Part shown: piece by piece, positions 57,974-64,000 of the stretch | Layout: every line of letters starts with the position of its first letter | Position numbering within the stretch: the stretch's first letter is position 1 | Source: Acidiphilium multivorum AIU301 | Lineage (GTDB): Bacteria; Pseudomonadota; Alphaproteobacteria; Acetobacterales; Acetobacteraceae | Direction of reading: 5' to 3' | Length of the DNA stretch: 64,000 nt | Assembly: GCF_000202835.1 (NCBI RefSeq) | Contig: NC_015186.1 | Location: 1,550,001 to 1,614,000 of the forward strand | Notes under the pieces: model-generated | Database searches by the model: none | Told to the model about the DNA's origin: nothing | What the model saw: only the letters and a program-made list of their open reading frames with translations | Position numbers and translations under genes: made by a program

Positions 57974-59641
57974 TCAGTTGAACGGCGTGATCGTGAAGCC
58001 CGCGCGATATTCGGCGATATGCTTCGCGCGATCCTCCGGGCTCATCTCCCGCAGCAAGGTGAGCGGCGAGAGCAGGGTGTGGCCGCGCACGTCATCGAGC
58101 GTCCACAGTTCGCTGTCCTCGAAGCGCAGATGCGGCTGGGGCACCAGGGTCTTGCCGTCGGAGCGGACGAAGTTGAGATCCTTGATCGCGTCCGCGAGAT
58201 CCCAGCCGTGATAGACCGTCTCCCACTCGCGCTTGCCGCTGAAGCGGCCCATCGCGGGGGTCGGGCGGCCCTGATATTCGTCGGCGAAGGCCTCGACGGC
58301 GGTCCAGCGATCGAGCTCGTGGGCGAAGGTGTGCAGCTTGCCGTCGATTTCGTCGACCACCATGTCCTCGCGGATCAGGCAGGGGACGAGGCAGCTCCAG
58401 CAGCGATGCGGATAGACGTAGCCGACATCCTGGTTGAAGGTGATGACCGTCTCGCCGCGATGGCTGAGCTTGTCGTACCATTTCCAGAAATCGCCGAACT
58501 TCGCGTACCAGCCGGGGTATTTGTGTTCGAACCACTCGAAGTCCGCCTCGCGCTGGGCCTCGATGCGCCAGAAGTTCACCGGCCAGCCGACGGCGAAGAA
58601 CTGGGCGACGTGGTGGACATAGAGCTTCTCGGTCAGCCGCTTCCACGCGGCCTGGACGTCGTCGTGATGCACCTTGATGCCGTATTTCTCGAGCGGCAGC
58701 ATGTAGGTGCGGTAGTAATCCTCGAAGATCCAGCGGTGCCACATCTCCGCATAGGATTCCTTCGACTTGTCGCGATTGGTGGTGCCGTATTCGATGAAGG
58801 TGCCGATCGCGGCATCGACGATCGCGTGGTTCTGCCAGAAGGCGTAGCGCAGGTCGCGTTCGAGCAGGAGATGGTTGTCCGGCTCCTTGAGGGCGGCCAT
58901 CAGCATCGAGTGGCCGTTGCCGATATGCCGGCTCTCGTCGGACTGCACCGAGAGGAAGACGGTCGGCAGCGCGTAGTCGCCGTTGCGGGCGGCCTCGGAG
59001 GGCATGGCGACGAACAGCGTGTTGGTGAACGCGGTTTCAGCGACGACGGTGAGATACATGCAGGCGGCGGTCATCGTGTCGCCGGTGATGAACCCCTCGC
59101 CGAACTGGCGGCCGATCGTGGTCGCGTAGCATTTGCCGAAGGCTTCCTCGGTGATGTCGAAGCCCGCCGGGTCGATGTAGTTCTCCATGTACCATTTCTT
59201 GAGGTTCATCTGGATGGTCGAGTGGCGGAACTCGTCGACCATCTGCATGGTGAACCCGGTGCGCAGATCCTCGCCCGGCGCGAGGCGCGCGACCATCGCC
59301 ATCGAGCGCGCCGCCGAGATTTCCGGGAAGGGGATGATCGCCAGGAACAGCTTCATCCATTCGACCCAGCGCGGCTCGACATTGCGGAACATGTCGCCGC
59401 GCAGCGCCGCATCGAGCGCGCCGTAGACGCGGTTGTCCTTCTCTTCCTGCATCGGGAAGTAGGAGCGCAGCACCTGCTTCATCGGATCGCGCGGTGCCTT
59501 GGTGATCTTGTAGTCCGTCGGGAAGGTCATCGCTTCCTGGACATAGGTCGGGTTCCACCCGAGGTCGGAAATCTTCCTGGTCGCCTCGCCGACGGATATG
59601 CCGCGCTGCGAGGTAATCTTGTTGAGCGTCAAGGACGTCAT
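57974..59641 (-). CDS. mimA: Soluble di-iron monooxygenase large (alpha) subunit, MimA/PrmA-like
   Basis: A 555-residue catalytic subunit that hydroxylates a small substrate with O2. All six iron ligands of MmoX are present with a constant -7 offset: Glu107, Glu137-x2-His140 (DEFRH), Glu202, Glu236-x2-His239 (DESRH). Thr206 matches the catalytic Thr213 of MmoX; at the Cys151 position there is Gln144, as in toluene/phenol enzymes. Closest known relatives are mycobacterial MimA and group 5/6 propane monooxygenases, which use propane, acetone or phenol. GGAGG supports the ATG at 59641; the longer frame is untranslated leader. Confidence 0.93.
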   Translation of the reverse strand: MTSLTLNKITSQRGISVGEATRKISDLGWNPTYVQEAMTFPTDYKITKAPRDPMKQVLRSYFPMQEEKDNRVYGALDAALRGDMFRNVEPRWVEWMKLFLAIIPFPEISAARSMAMVARLAPGEDLRTGFTMQMVDEFRHSTIQMNLKKWYMENYIDPAGFDITEEAFGKCYATTIGRQFGEGFITGDTMTAACMYLTVVAETAFTNTLFVAMPSEAARNGDYALPTVFLSVQSDESRHIGNGHSMLMAALKEPDNHLLLERDLRYAFWQNHAIVDAAIGTFIEYGTTNRDKSKESYAEMWHRWIFEDYYRTYMLPLEKYGIKVHHDDVQAAWKRLTEKLYVHHVAQFFAVGWPVNFWRIEAQREADFEWFEHKYPGWYAKFGDFWKWYDKLSHRGETVITFNQDVGYVYPHRCWSCLVPCLIREDMVVDEIDGKLHTFAHELDRWTAVEAFADEYQGRPTPAMGRFSGKREWETVYHGWDLADAIKDLNFVRSDGKTLVPQPHLRFEDSELWTLDDVRGHTLLSPLTLLREMSPEDRAKHIAEYRAGFTITPFN

Positions 59642-59879
59642 GTCTTCAAACCTCCACCTTGTTTGCGCCCGGGTCCCCTGACCCCGGCGGAAAGCGGCCA
59701 CACACGCCGCCGTTCGAGTTGTCGACGGGATCGAGCCCGCCCAGTGGATCACGGCAAAGGTCTGCGAACGATCCGGTCTGGCAACGACGAACGCGCGTCG
59801 GCCGCCAGCCATGTTTCCTCCGTTCCTTCGTTCTTGTGGCACCGCGCCTGGCGCGATGGGTTTCTTCTGCCCGATGTTC

Positions 59880-59896
59880 TGCAAGTCGTGTGCCAA
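59880..59896 (-). promoter_or_regulatory. Sigma54 promoter of the mim-like operon
   Basis: Read on the minus strand: TTGGCAC, ACGAC, TTGCA, an exact fit to the -24 (TGGCAC) and -12 (TTGCA) elements with five bases between. It lies about 240 bases upstream of the large-subunit ATG, and the window also encodes a matching sigma54 activator. Confidence 0.9.
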
Positions 59897-59969
59897 GCGG
59901 GGCGGGCCGCGCAAAGCCGGCGCCAGGGCCGTTTAGGACACAGGGCGGCACTGCGCCGGACACATGGGC

Positions 59970-60017
59970 TGTAAAGAAATCTTACACCTGTAAATGACAG
60001 CTGTAATACTGTTGTCA
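59970..60017 (-). promoter_or_regulatory. Candidate upstream activator sites
   Basis: Two imperfect dyads stand 75-120 bases upstream of the -24 element: TGTAA-N7-TTACA (59970-59986) and TGACA-N13-TGTCA (59995-60017). Position and symmetry suit binding of the AcoR/MimR-type activator dimers. No footprint evidence is available from sequence alone. Confidence 0.5.
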
Positions 60018-60054
60018 TTCCGAACATCTTCATCTTTTTCTATGAGTTATCAAA

Positions 60055-60083
60055 TTGACTTTGCCGCGGACCGGAAGCTAAGT
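60055..60083 (+). promoter_or_regulatory. Possible sigma70 promoter of the beta-propeller cluster
   Basis: TTGACT (60055-60060), 17 bases, CTAAGT (60078-60083), placed 57 bases before the GTG at 60140. The -10 is poor. Confidence 0.28.
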
Positions 60084-60139
60084 CTTGGCCCCAGAAGATC
60101 GGCGCGGCTCTGCCGGCCGATCGGGCCGAGGAGACGAAG

Positions 60140-60610
60140 GTGTCCGAAAAGAAGCGGCGAACCCGAAATCCGGCTGCATCCACGTGGAACGAGGACGACG
60201 CGGTCGATCAGCTCATGCGGCTGATGTCGCGCGATCTGGTGTTCACCATGACATTTCTCGGCGAGAGCCAGCATAGGATGCAGCGGCATTTCGAGACATT
60301 CATCACCGATGCCCTCGCCGCGGCCGGAGTGACTCAGGAGACGCACCCGATGATTCGGCTGTTCATCGAGCGGCATGCCGCCCTGCTGCGGGAATTCGTG
60401 TTTTCCGGCGTGGCACTTTCACGGCAGTTCGGGATCGGCGAGATCGAGCGGCTGATCGGCGATGCGTCGTCGCTGCTGCGGATCGATATCTGGGACCAGC
60501 TCAGGAGCCATATCGAGATGGCGGAAACCCGGTTCCGCGCCCAGCTTCCCGACCTGCCGCGGCAGCTCGCCGATTTCGAGGCGCCCGCGCCGCCGGAGGC
60601 CAGGCCATGA
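60140..60610 (+). CDS. Hypothetical helical protein, first gene of divergent cluster
   Basis: A 156-residue, mostly helical cytosolic protein with no recognised family. A basic N-terminal tail (KKRRTRNP) is followed by helices around DAVDQLMRLMSRDLVFTM, HRMQRHFETFITDAL and SLLRIDIWDQLRSHIEMAETRF. GGAG at 60130-60133 fits the GTG at 60140. Its stop overlaps the next ATG (ATGA). It is transcribed away from the mim-like operon and shares its regulatory region. Function unknown. Confidence 0.65.
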   Translation: MSEKKRRTRNPAASTWNEDDAVDQLMRLMSRDLVFTMTFLGESQHRMQRHFETFITDALAAAGVTQETHPMIRLFIERHAALLREFVFSGVALSRQFGIGEIERLIGDASSLLRIDIWDQLRSHIEMAETRFRAQLPDLPRQLADFEAPAPPEARP

Positions 60611-60915
60611 GCGGCGCGATGGCCGAACGGCGGCGGCTGTTGGGCCGCCGCCTCGAACTCGTCGGCGTGATGTGCGGGCTGAATGCCGAGGCATTGCGCG
60701 TATTGCAGAACCTTGCCGCCATCGAGATCGACATCCAGCGGCTGGAGGCCGAGGACGATGGCGATGCGCCGCCGGCGCCGGAGCAGTTGCGCGCCGCCAC
60801 CGATGAAGCCGCCGCGCTGCGCGATGCGCAGGCCGCGTGCGAGATGCGGATCGAGACGGTGGAGGCGGAGATGTCCGAGATCGACCGGTTGCTGGCGGCG
60901 ATGACGGACGACTGA
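60607..60915 (+). CDS. Hypothetical coiled-coil protein
   Basis: A 102-residue protein made of two predicted long helices: ERRRLLGRRLELVGVMCGL and LRDAQAACEMRIETVEAEMSEIDRLLAAM, separated by an acidic, Pro-containing turn (EDDGDAPPAPE). The heptad-like spacing suggests an antiparallel coiled coil. It is coupled to the preceding gene and followed after 16 bases, with GGAGGAAAGG, by the beta-propeller gene. Function unknown; a binding role in a complex with its neighbours is inference. Confidence 0.65.
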   Translation: MSGAMAERRRLLGRRLELVGVMCGLNAEALRVLQNLAAIEIDIQRLEAEDDGDAPPAPEQLRAATDEAAALRDAQAACEMRIETVEAEMSEIDRLLAAMTDD

Positions 60916-60931
60916 ACGGAGGAAAGGTGCG

Positions 60932-62062
60932 ATGAACCAGGCTGGCCCGCGAACGCTCACCCTTTTCGACCTGCTCGGACGCGTCTGGCACTGCAGCGCG
61001 CCGGCCGGCGCGCTGTGCTTCGGCGGCGATGGGACGGCCGTCGCCTTTGCCTGCGCCGACGGTACGGTGGCGGTGGCTGCGATCGAGGATCCCGAACCGC
61101 CGGAGACGCGGATCCGGATCAGCGGCGATGTCGGGCAGGCGACGATCCGCCCGCGCGCGCGACCACCCGCACCGCTTGCCATCTCGCCTTCCCTGCATGA
61201 CGGCGCGCCGCCGATCGCGGCCGGCGATGGCGGCGGCTTTCTGGCCGGCACGCGGGACGGCGAGATCGTCGTGCTGGGGGCGGACGGCGCGGTGCGCGGC
61301 ACGCGGGCGCGGATCGACGGCCCGGTGATCGCGCTTGATCATGCGGCTGCGGTGGCGATCACCGCGGTCGCGGGCAGCGACGCCGTGCAGCTGTGCCAGG
61401 GCGTGGGTGCGCTATCCGACGAGCTGGCCGACGATGGCGAAGGCGAGATCGTCGGCATCCGCCTCTCGCCCTCCGGACGGCATCTCGCCATTGCGCGGAG
61501 CGAGAGCCTGAGCATCGTGGCGATCGACGGCAGCGGCCGGGCGCCGATGGTGTTTGGCCTGCTGTCGCGCCCGCTGTCGCTCGCCTGGCGGGAGGACGAG
61601 GCCTGGCTCGCCTGCACGCTGGCCGAGGGAGGGTTCCTGATGATCGATTGCGAGGGCGGACGCAGCGGCACCGTCACCGGGTTTCCGATGGCGACGCGCG
61701 ATGCCGCCTGGAGCGGGCCGGCCGCGGCGTTCGTGGCATCCGGGGCGTTTCGCGTCGCCGCCTGGTCGATGGCGACGCCGCCGCTCGATGGCGACATGAC
61801 CGGCGCGCTGGTCAGCGGCCGGGCGGGGCTGGTGGCGGTGGAGAGCGTTGCCGCACATCCGGCGCGTCCGCTCGTCGCGGCGGGTTACGCCAACGGCCAG
61901 ATCCTGCTCGTCCAGATCGGCGGGCGGGACGAACTGCTCGTGCGCCCCGGCGGCAGCGCGGTGACGGCACTCGGCTGGTCGGCTGACGGGCACCACCTCG
62001 CCGCCATCGGGGCGGACGGGATGGTGAGCATCATGGCGTTTCCGGACCGGATGTTCAAATGA
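60932..62062 (+). CDS. WD40-like beta-propeller protein
   Basis: A 376-residue protein built of repeated strand groups ending in patterns such as FGGDGTAVAFACADGTVAVAAI, IRLSPSGRHLAIARSESLSIVAI and LGWSADGHHLAAIGADGMVSIM, which are WD40-like blades; about six or seven can be counted loosely. No signal peptide or catalytic motif is seen, so it is probably a cytosolic interaction platform. The final TGA overlaps a possible ATG of the next small gene. Confidence 0.7.
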   Translation: MNQAGPRTLTLFDLLGRVWHCSAPAGALCFGGDGTAVAFACADGTVAVAAIEDPEPPETRIRISGDVGQATIRPRARPPAPLAISPSLHDGAPPIAAGDGGGFLAGTRDGEIVVLGADGAVRGTRARIDGPVIALDHAAAVAITAVAGSDAVQLCQGVGALSDELADDGEGEIVGIRLSPSGRHLAIARSESLSIVAIDGSGRAPMVFGLLSRPLSLAWREDEAWLACTLAEGGFLMIDCEGGRSGTVTGFPMATRDAAWSGPAAAFVASGAFRVAAWSMATPPLDGDMTGALVSGRAGLVAVESVAAHPARPLVAAGYANGQILLVQIGGRDELLVRPGGSAVTALGWSADGHHLAAIGADGMVSIMAFPDRMFK

Positions 62063-62088
62063 CCACAGGCGGAGAAAGGGAGACGGAC

Positions 62089-62265
62089 ATGCAGGTGCAG
62101 ATGACCGACGAGGAACGGAGCAAGGACGAGTTCTTCCAGCGCGTTGCCCAGCTTTCGGAAGAGATGGTGGCGCGGCACGGGCGGGAATTCACGATGGGCA
62201 CGCTTGTGCTCGCCGCGCGCTGGATCGCGGAGAACCGGATCGGCAGCGAGACGGCGCCGTCCTGA
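62089..62265 (+). CDS. Hypothetical 58-residue protein
   Basis: A small acidic helical protein (TDEERSKDEFFQRVAQLSEE, FTMGTLVLAARWIAENRIG). AGGGAG at 62077-62082 selects the ATG at 62089; an ATG at 62059 that overlaps the propeller gene would give 68 residues. It ends the plus-strand cluster and converges with the ribbon-helix-helix gene. Function unknown. Confidence 0.6.
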   Translation: MQVQMTDEERSKDEFFQRVAQLSEEMVARHGREFTMGTLVLAARWIAENRIGSETAPS

Positions 62266-62272
62266 CGGCGTT

Positions 62273-62536
62273 TCAGGGGCTCCGCCGGCGATAGAGAATG
62301 CACGCGGCGCGCAGCAGCGAGGCGAGATTGTCGATATCGCCGAACCAGTCCTCCGCCTCATCGTGGAGCAGGGCGATCAGACGCGGGACGGAGACGCCTT
62401 CCGCCGTGGCGATCTCGCCCAGCGCGTCCCAGAAGACGCGTTCGAGCCGCACGCTGGTCGACCGGCCGGAGAGCCGGACCGAGCGGCTGGTCTGGGCGAA
62501 ATCCGCAGGGTCGCGGCCTTGCAGAAGATTGCACAT
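62273..62536 (-). CDS. Ribbon-helix-helix domain protein
   Basis: An 87-residue protein with an RHH_4-type domain: SRSVRLSGRSTSVRLERVFWDALGEIA then SVPRLIALLHDEAE. This family resembles small DNA-binding repressors, the strand RSVRL/TSVRL contacting DNA as a dimer. GGGAGGA before the ATG at 62536 fixes the start; the longer frame lacks support. It converges with the 58-residue gene, 7 bases apart, and could be the local regulator. Confidence 0.75.
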   Translation of the reverse strand: MCNLLQGRDPADFAQTSRSVRLSGRSTSVRLERVFWDALGEIATAEGVSVPRLIALLHDEAEDWFGDIDNLASLLRAACILYRRRSP

Positions 62537-62827
62537 CGTTCCTCCCTGCCGCCGCCTTGGTGGCGCCGGCTTCGGGTTCATGACCCGGTTCAGGCACAAC
62601 CCGTGCAAACGCGGTGCCAGCGCGGCAAGGACAACCGGAACCGAAGGATTTCGTGCCGGACCGGTGATCGGCGCCTGGCGCTCGCTGCTCAGAAACGGAA
62701 CGATCGTGCGCGGGTTCTGTTCTGCTTCAGGTCAAAGCCGGGCCGCCGCGGAAGCCGCGGGATGGACGGGTTGGGCTGCGGGCGGGACGCCCGTATAACC
62801 CGCATCGGAGAAAAGGAGAGACGACGC

Positions 62828-63223
62828 ATGGCCAAAGCGATCCACAGCATGATCCGCGTGCTCGACGAGGCGCGCTCGATCGCGTTCTACGCGCAGGCTT
62901 TCGGCCTGGAGATCGCAGATCGGCTCGATTTCGACACGTTCACGCTGGTCTACATGAGCAATGCGGAAAATGATTTTGAACTCGAACTGACGATCAACAA
63001 GGGCCGCACCGAACCCTATGCGCTCGGCGATGGCTATGGCCATATCGCCTTCTGCGTCGACGATCTCGACGCCGAGCACGCGCGGTTCGACGCGGCGGGC
63101 TGGGCGCCGCGCAAGATCGTCGAGTTCAGGCGCGACGGCACGCTGCTCGCGCGGTTCTTTTTCGTTGCCGATCCGGACGGATATCAGATCGAGGTGCTGC
63201 AACGCCACGGCCGCTATCGCTGA
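62828..63223 (+). CDS. gloA: Lactoylglutathione lyase-like VOC protein (glyoxalase I)
   Basis: A 131-residue VOC-fold enzyme close to glyoxalase I, which turns the methylglyoxal-glutathione adduct into lactoylglutathione. The four metal ligands are at the expected places: His6, a Glu near 51-53 in DFELEL, His72 in GYGHIAF and Glu122 in YQIEVLQ. GGAGAGAC is upstream of the ATG. Length is close to E. coli GloA (135). Confidence 0.85.
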   Translation: MAKAIHSMIRVLDEARSIAFYAQAFGLEIADRLDFDTFTLVYMSNAENDFELELTINKGRTEPYALGDGYGHIAFCVDDLDAEHARFDAAGWAPRKIVEFRRDGTLLARFFFVADPDGYQIEVLQRHGRYR

Positions 63224-63238
63224 GCGGCCGGGGACGGC

Positions 63239-63442
63239 TCAGCGGAAGGCGCAGCCCGGCTTCATGCCAAGCCGCCGCAGCAGCATGGCGGCGGGGCAGA
63301 AGCCGGTGATACCGGCCTGGAACAGGTTGAGCCCCACCAGCGCGGTGAGGACGTAGAACCACGGGCTCACCAGCCAGCCCAGCGCGAGACTGAGCAGCAC
63401 CATGAAACCCGCGAAGCTGAGAACGGTCTTGTCCACATTCAT
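63239..63442 (-). CDS. DUF2892 (YgaP-like) membrane protein
   Basis: A 67-residue protein with two hydrophobic helices (about 6-24 and 26-45) and the family end NLFQAGITGFCPAAMLLRRLGMK. Such domains occur alone or fused to rhodanese modules in YgaP. A Cys in GFCP is conserved in the family. The start at 63442 (MNVDKT) matches relatives. It ends 16 bases from the gloA-like stop on the other strand. Confidence 0.8.
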   Translation of the reverse strand: MNVDKTVLSFAGFMVLLSLALGWLVSPWFYVLTALVGLNLFQAGITGFCPAAMLLRRLGMKPGCAFR

Positions 63443-63463
63443 GACAGCATGTCCCTTGCCCTG

Positions 63464-63514
63464 GAGCACTTTCCGATCCTGCTGGATCGGATGTCGTGCT
63501 CCATCATATTGATA
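63464..63514. repeat. Dispersed palindromic repeat, copy 2
   Basis: Same element as 6717-6768: a palindrome opening GAGCACTTTCCGATCC, closing with GTGCTCC, then the tail ATATTGATAA. It lies between the thioredoxin 3' end and the DUF2892 gene. A second small dyad, ATCCGATCAGATG/CATCTGATCGGAT, follows at 63529-63560. Confidence 0.75.
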
Positions 63515-63571
63515 ACCTGAGCATCCTTATCCGATCAGATGACGCCATCTGATCGGATGATGCTCTGAACA

Positions 63572-64000
63572 TCACGCCGCCGCCGCGAGGTGGCGGCGCG
63601 CGAAATCGACGATCGCCTGAGCGCTCATGGCCCCGGCGCTCTGGCCGATGACCCGACCGCCCCTGAGCAGGAACAGCGCCGGGATGCCGCGCACGCCGAG
63701 GCGGGCGGAGATCTCCGGCGCCTCGTCGGCATTGAGCTTGAGCAGCCGGACCTCCGGTTCGAGGATGGTGGCCGCCTGCTCGAATTGCGGCGCCATCATC
63801 CGGCACGGTCCGCACCAGGGCGCCCAGACATCGAGCAGGAGGGGAATCCCGTCCCGCTCGGCGTGGCGCTCGAAGCCGGCCTGGTCGACCTCGACGGGAT
63901 GGCCGTCGAACAGCTTGCGGTGGCAGGCGCCGCATTGCGCGGCCTGCGCCGGGCGCGCCGGCGGGATGCGGTTCACCGCGCCGCAATGCGGACAGACGAG
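63572..64000 (-). CDS. trxC: Thioredoxin 2 (TrxC-type), N-terminus cut by the window
   Basis: A cytosolic thioredoxin with an N-terminal zinc ribbon. Reading past the internal GTG at 63976 to the window edge gives CPHCGAVNRIP, the first half of the zinc site; CGAC completes it. The active site is WAPWCGPCRMMAP, and the cis-proline is in RGIPALFLLRGG. Only the first few codons are missing. TrxC proteins respond to oxidative stress and reduce protein disulfides. Starting the gene at 63976 would wrongly remove half of the zinc ribbon. Confidence 0.92.
   Translation of the reverse strand, partial: LVCPHCGAVNRIPPARPAQAAQCGACHRKLFDGHPVEVDQAGFERHAERDGIPLLLDVWAPWCGPCRMMAPQFEQAATILEPEVRLLKLNADEAPEISARLGVRGIPALFLLRGGRVIGQSAGAMSAQAIVDFARRHLAAAA

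Larger units (their letters stand above)
59642..60139. other. Divergent regulatory region of the monooxygenase operon
   Basis: About 500 bases without a gene. On the minus strand they give a leader of about 225 bases, the sigma54 promoter and two upstream palindromes; on the plus strand they hold the start region of the unknown beta-propeller cluster. The 59960-60060 part is AT-rich compared with the surroundings, as expected for an activator-binding, bendable region. Confidence 0.7.

Noticed and set aside
59837-59853. Second TGGCAC on the plus strand that might be a divergent sigma54 promoter for the beta-propeller cluster
   Set aside because: Five bases downstream there is CTGGC instead of TTGC, so the -12 element is missing.
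59642-59914. N-terminal extension of the large monooxygenase subunit
   Set aside because: The extension would include low-complexity sequence and nearly reach the sigma54 promoter; a strong ribosome binding site and the family-like N-terminus support 59641.

Overview
The window reads as a chromosomal segment of a very GC-rich alphaproteobacterium, most likely an acidophilic member of the Acetobacteraceae close to Acidiphilium. Reasons: strong G/C bias at third codon positions, an alphaproteobacterial Fur without the usual Cys pairs, alpha-type SspB, OlsB, the miaB-phoH-ybeY-corC order, a HiPIP-like electron carrier, and the general gene content. This is inference from content; no rRNA or tRNA gene is present to place it. 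No insertion sequence, integrase or CRISPR array was seen.

Layout. 1-10.8 kb is housekeeping: the end of a substrate-binding protein, an HbpS/GlcG-like protein, gluQ-htrA on the minus strand, a carboxylesterase, an HNH nuclease, trpBA, purD (minus), xseA, and an ECF sigma/anti-sigma pair (minus). 10.9-19.4 kb holds a HiPIP-like gene with no canonical start codon, fur coupled to olsB (ornithine lipid), sspB, a class I fumarase, a VOC protein, the queuosine operon queA-tgt-queF-queG, and mscL. 19.4-22.6 kb has a PEP-CTERM protein and lrgAB divergent from a LysR regulator. 22.6-30.8 kb is a surface-glycan operon: UDP-glucose dehydrogenase, a methyltransferase/glycosyltransferase fusion, a 1046-residue methyltransferase with a helical repeat tail, an RgpF-like protein and a PlsC-like acyltransferase.

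30.9-34.6 kb is miaB-phoH-ybeY-corC. It is followed by a small exported protein and a probable mmgR/suhB-family small RNA whose terminator overlaps the 3' end of a convergent hydrolase gene. 35-41 kb has small unknowns, including a possible His-Cys (C80/CHAT-like) protein, an ABC exporter and a GT4 glycosyltransferase. 41-44 kb is a ribose-type ABC transporter, then Ada-AlkA and Ogt DNA-repair genes, a class V aminotransferase, and two lipoproteins plus a DUF4870 membrane protein after an AT-rich gap.

The most distinctive part is 49.9-62.5 kb. A complete soluble di-iron monooxygenase operon of the mycobacterial mimABCD/prmABCD type lies on the minus strand: large hydroxylase subunit, reductase, small subunit, coupling protein, amidohydrolase, dedicated GroEL-like chaperonin. 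A near-perfect sigma54 promoter (59880-59896) and palindromes suited to an enhancer-binding protein precede it. The matching AcoR/MimR-type sigma54 activator, with a small unknown partner, sits at the far end and converges on the chaperonin gene. Divergent from the operon is an uncharacterised tightly packed set: helical protein, coiled-coil protein, beta-propeller protein, 58-residue protein, then a minus-strand ribbon-helix-helix protein. The expected role of the operon is oxidation of propane, acetone, phenol or a similar small substrate, with transcription switched on by an effector sensed by the activator. The window ends with a glyoxalase-like protein, a DUF2892 membrane protein and the truncated start of a TrxC-type thioredoxin.
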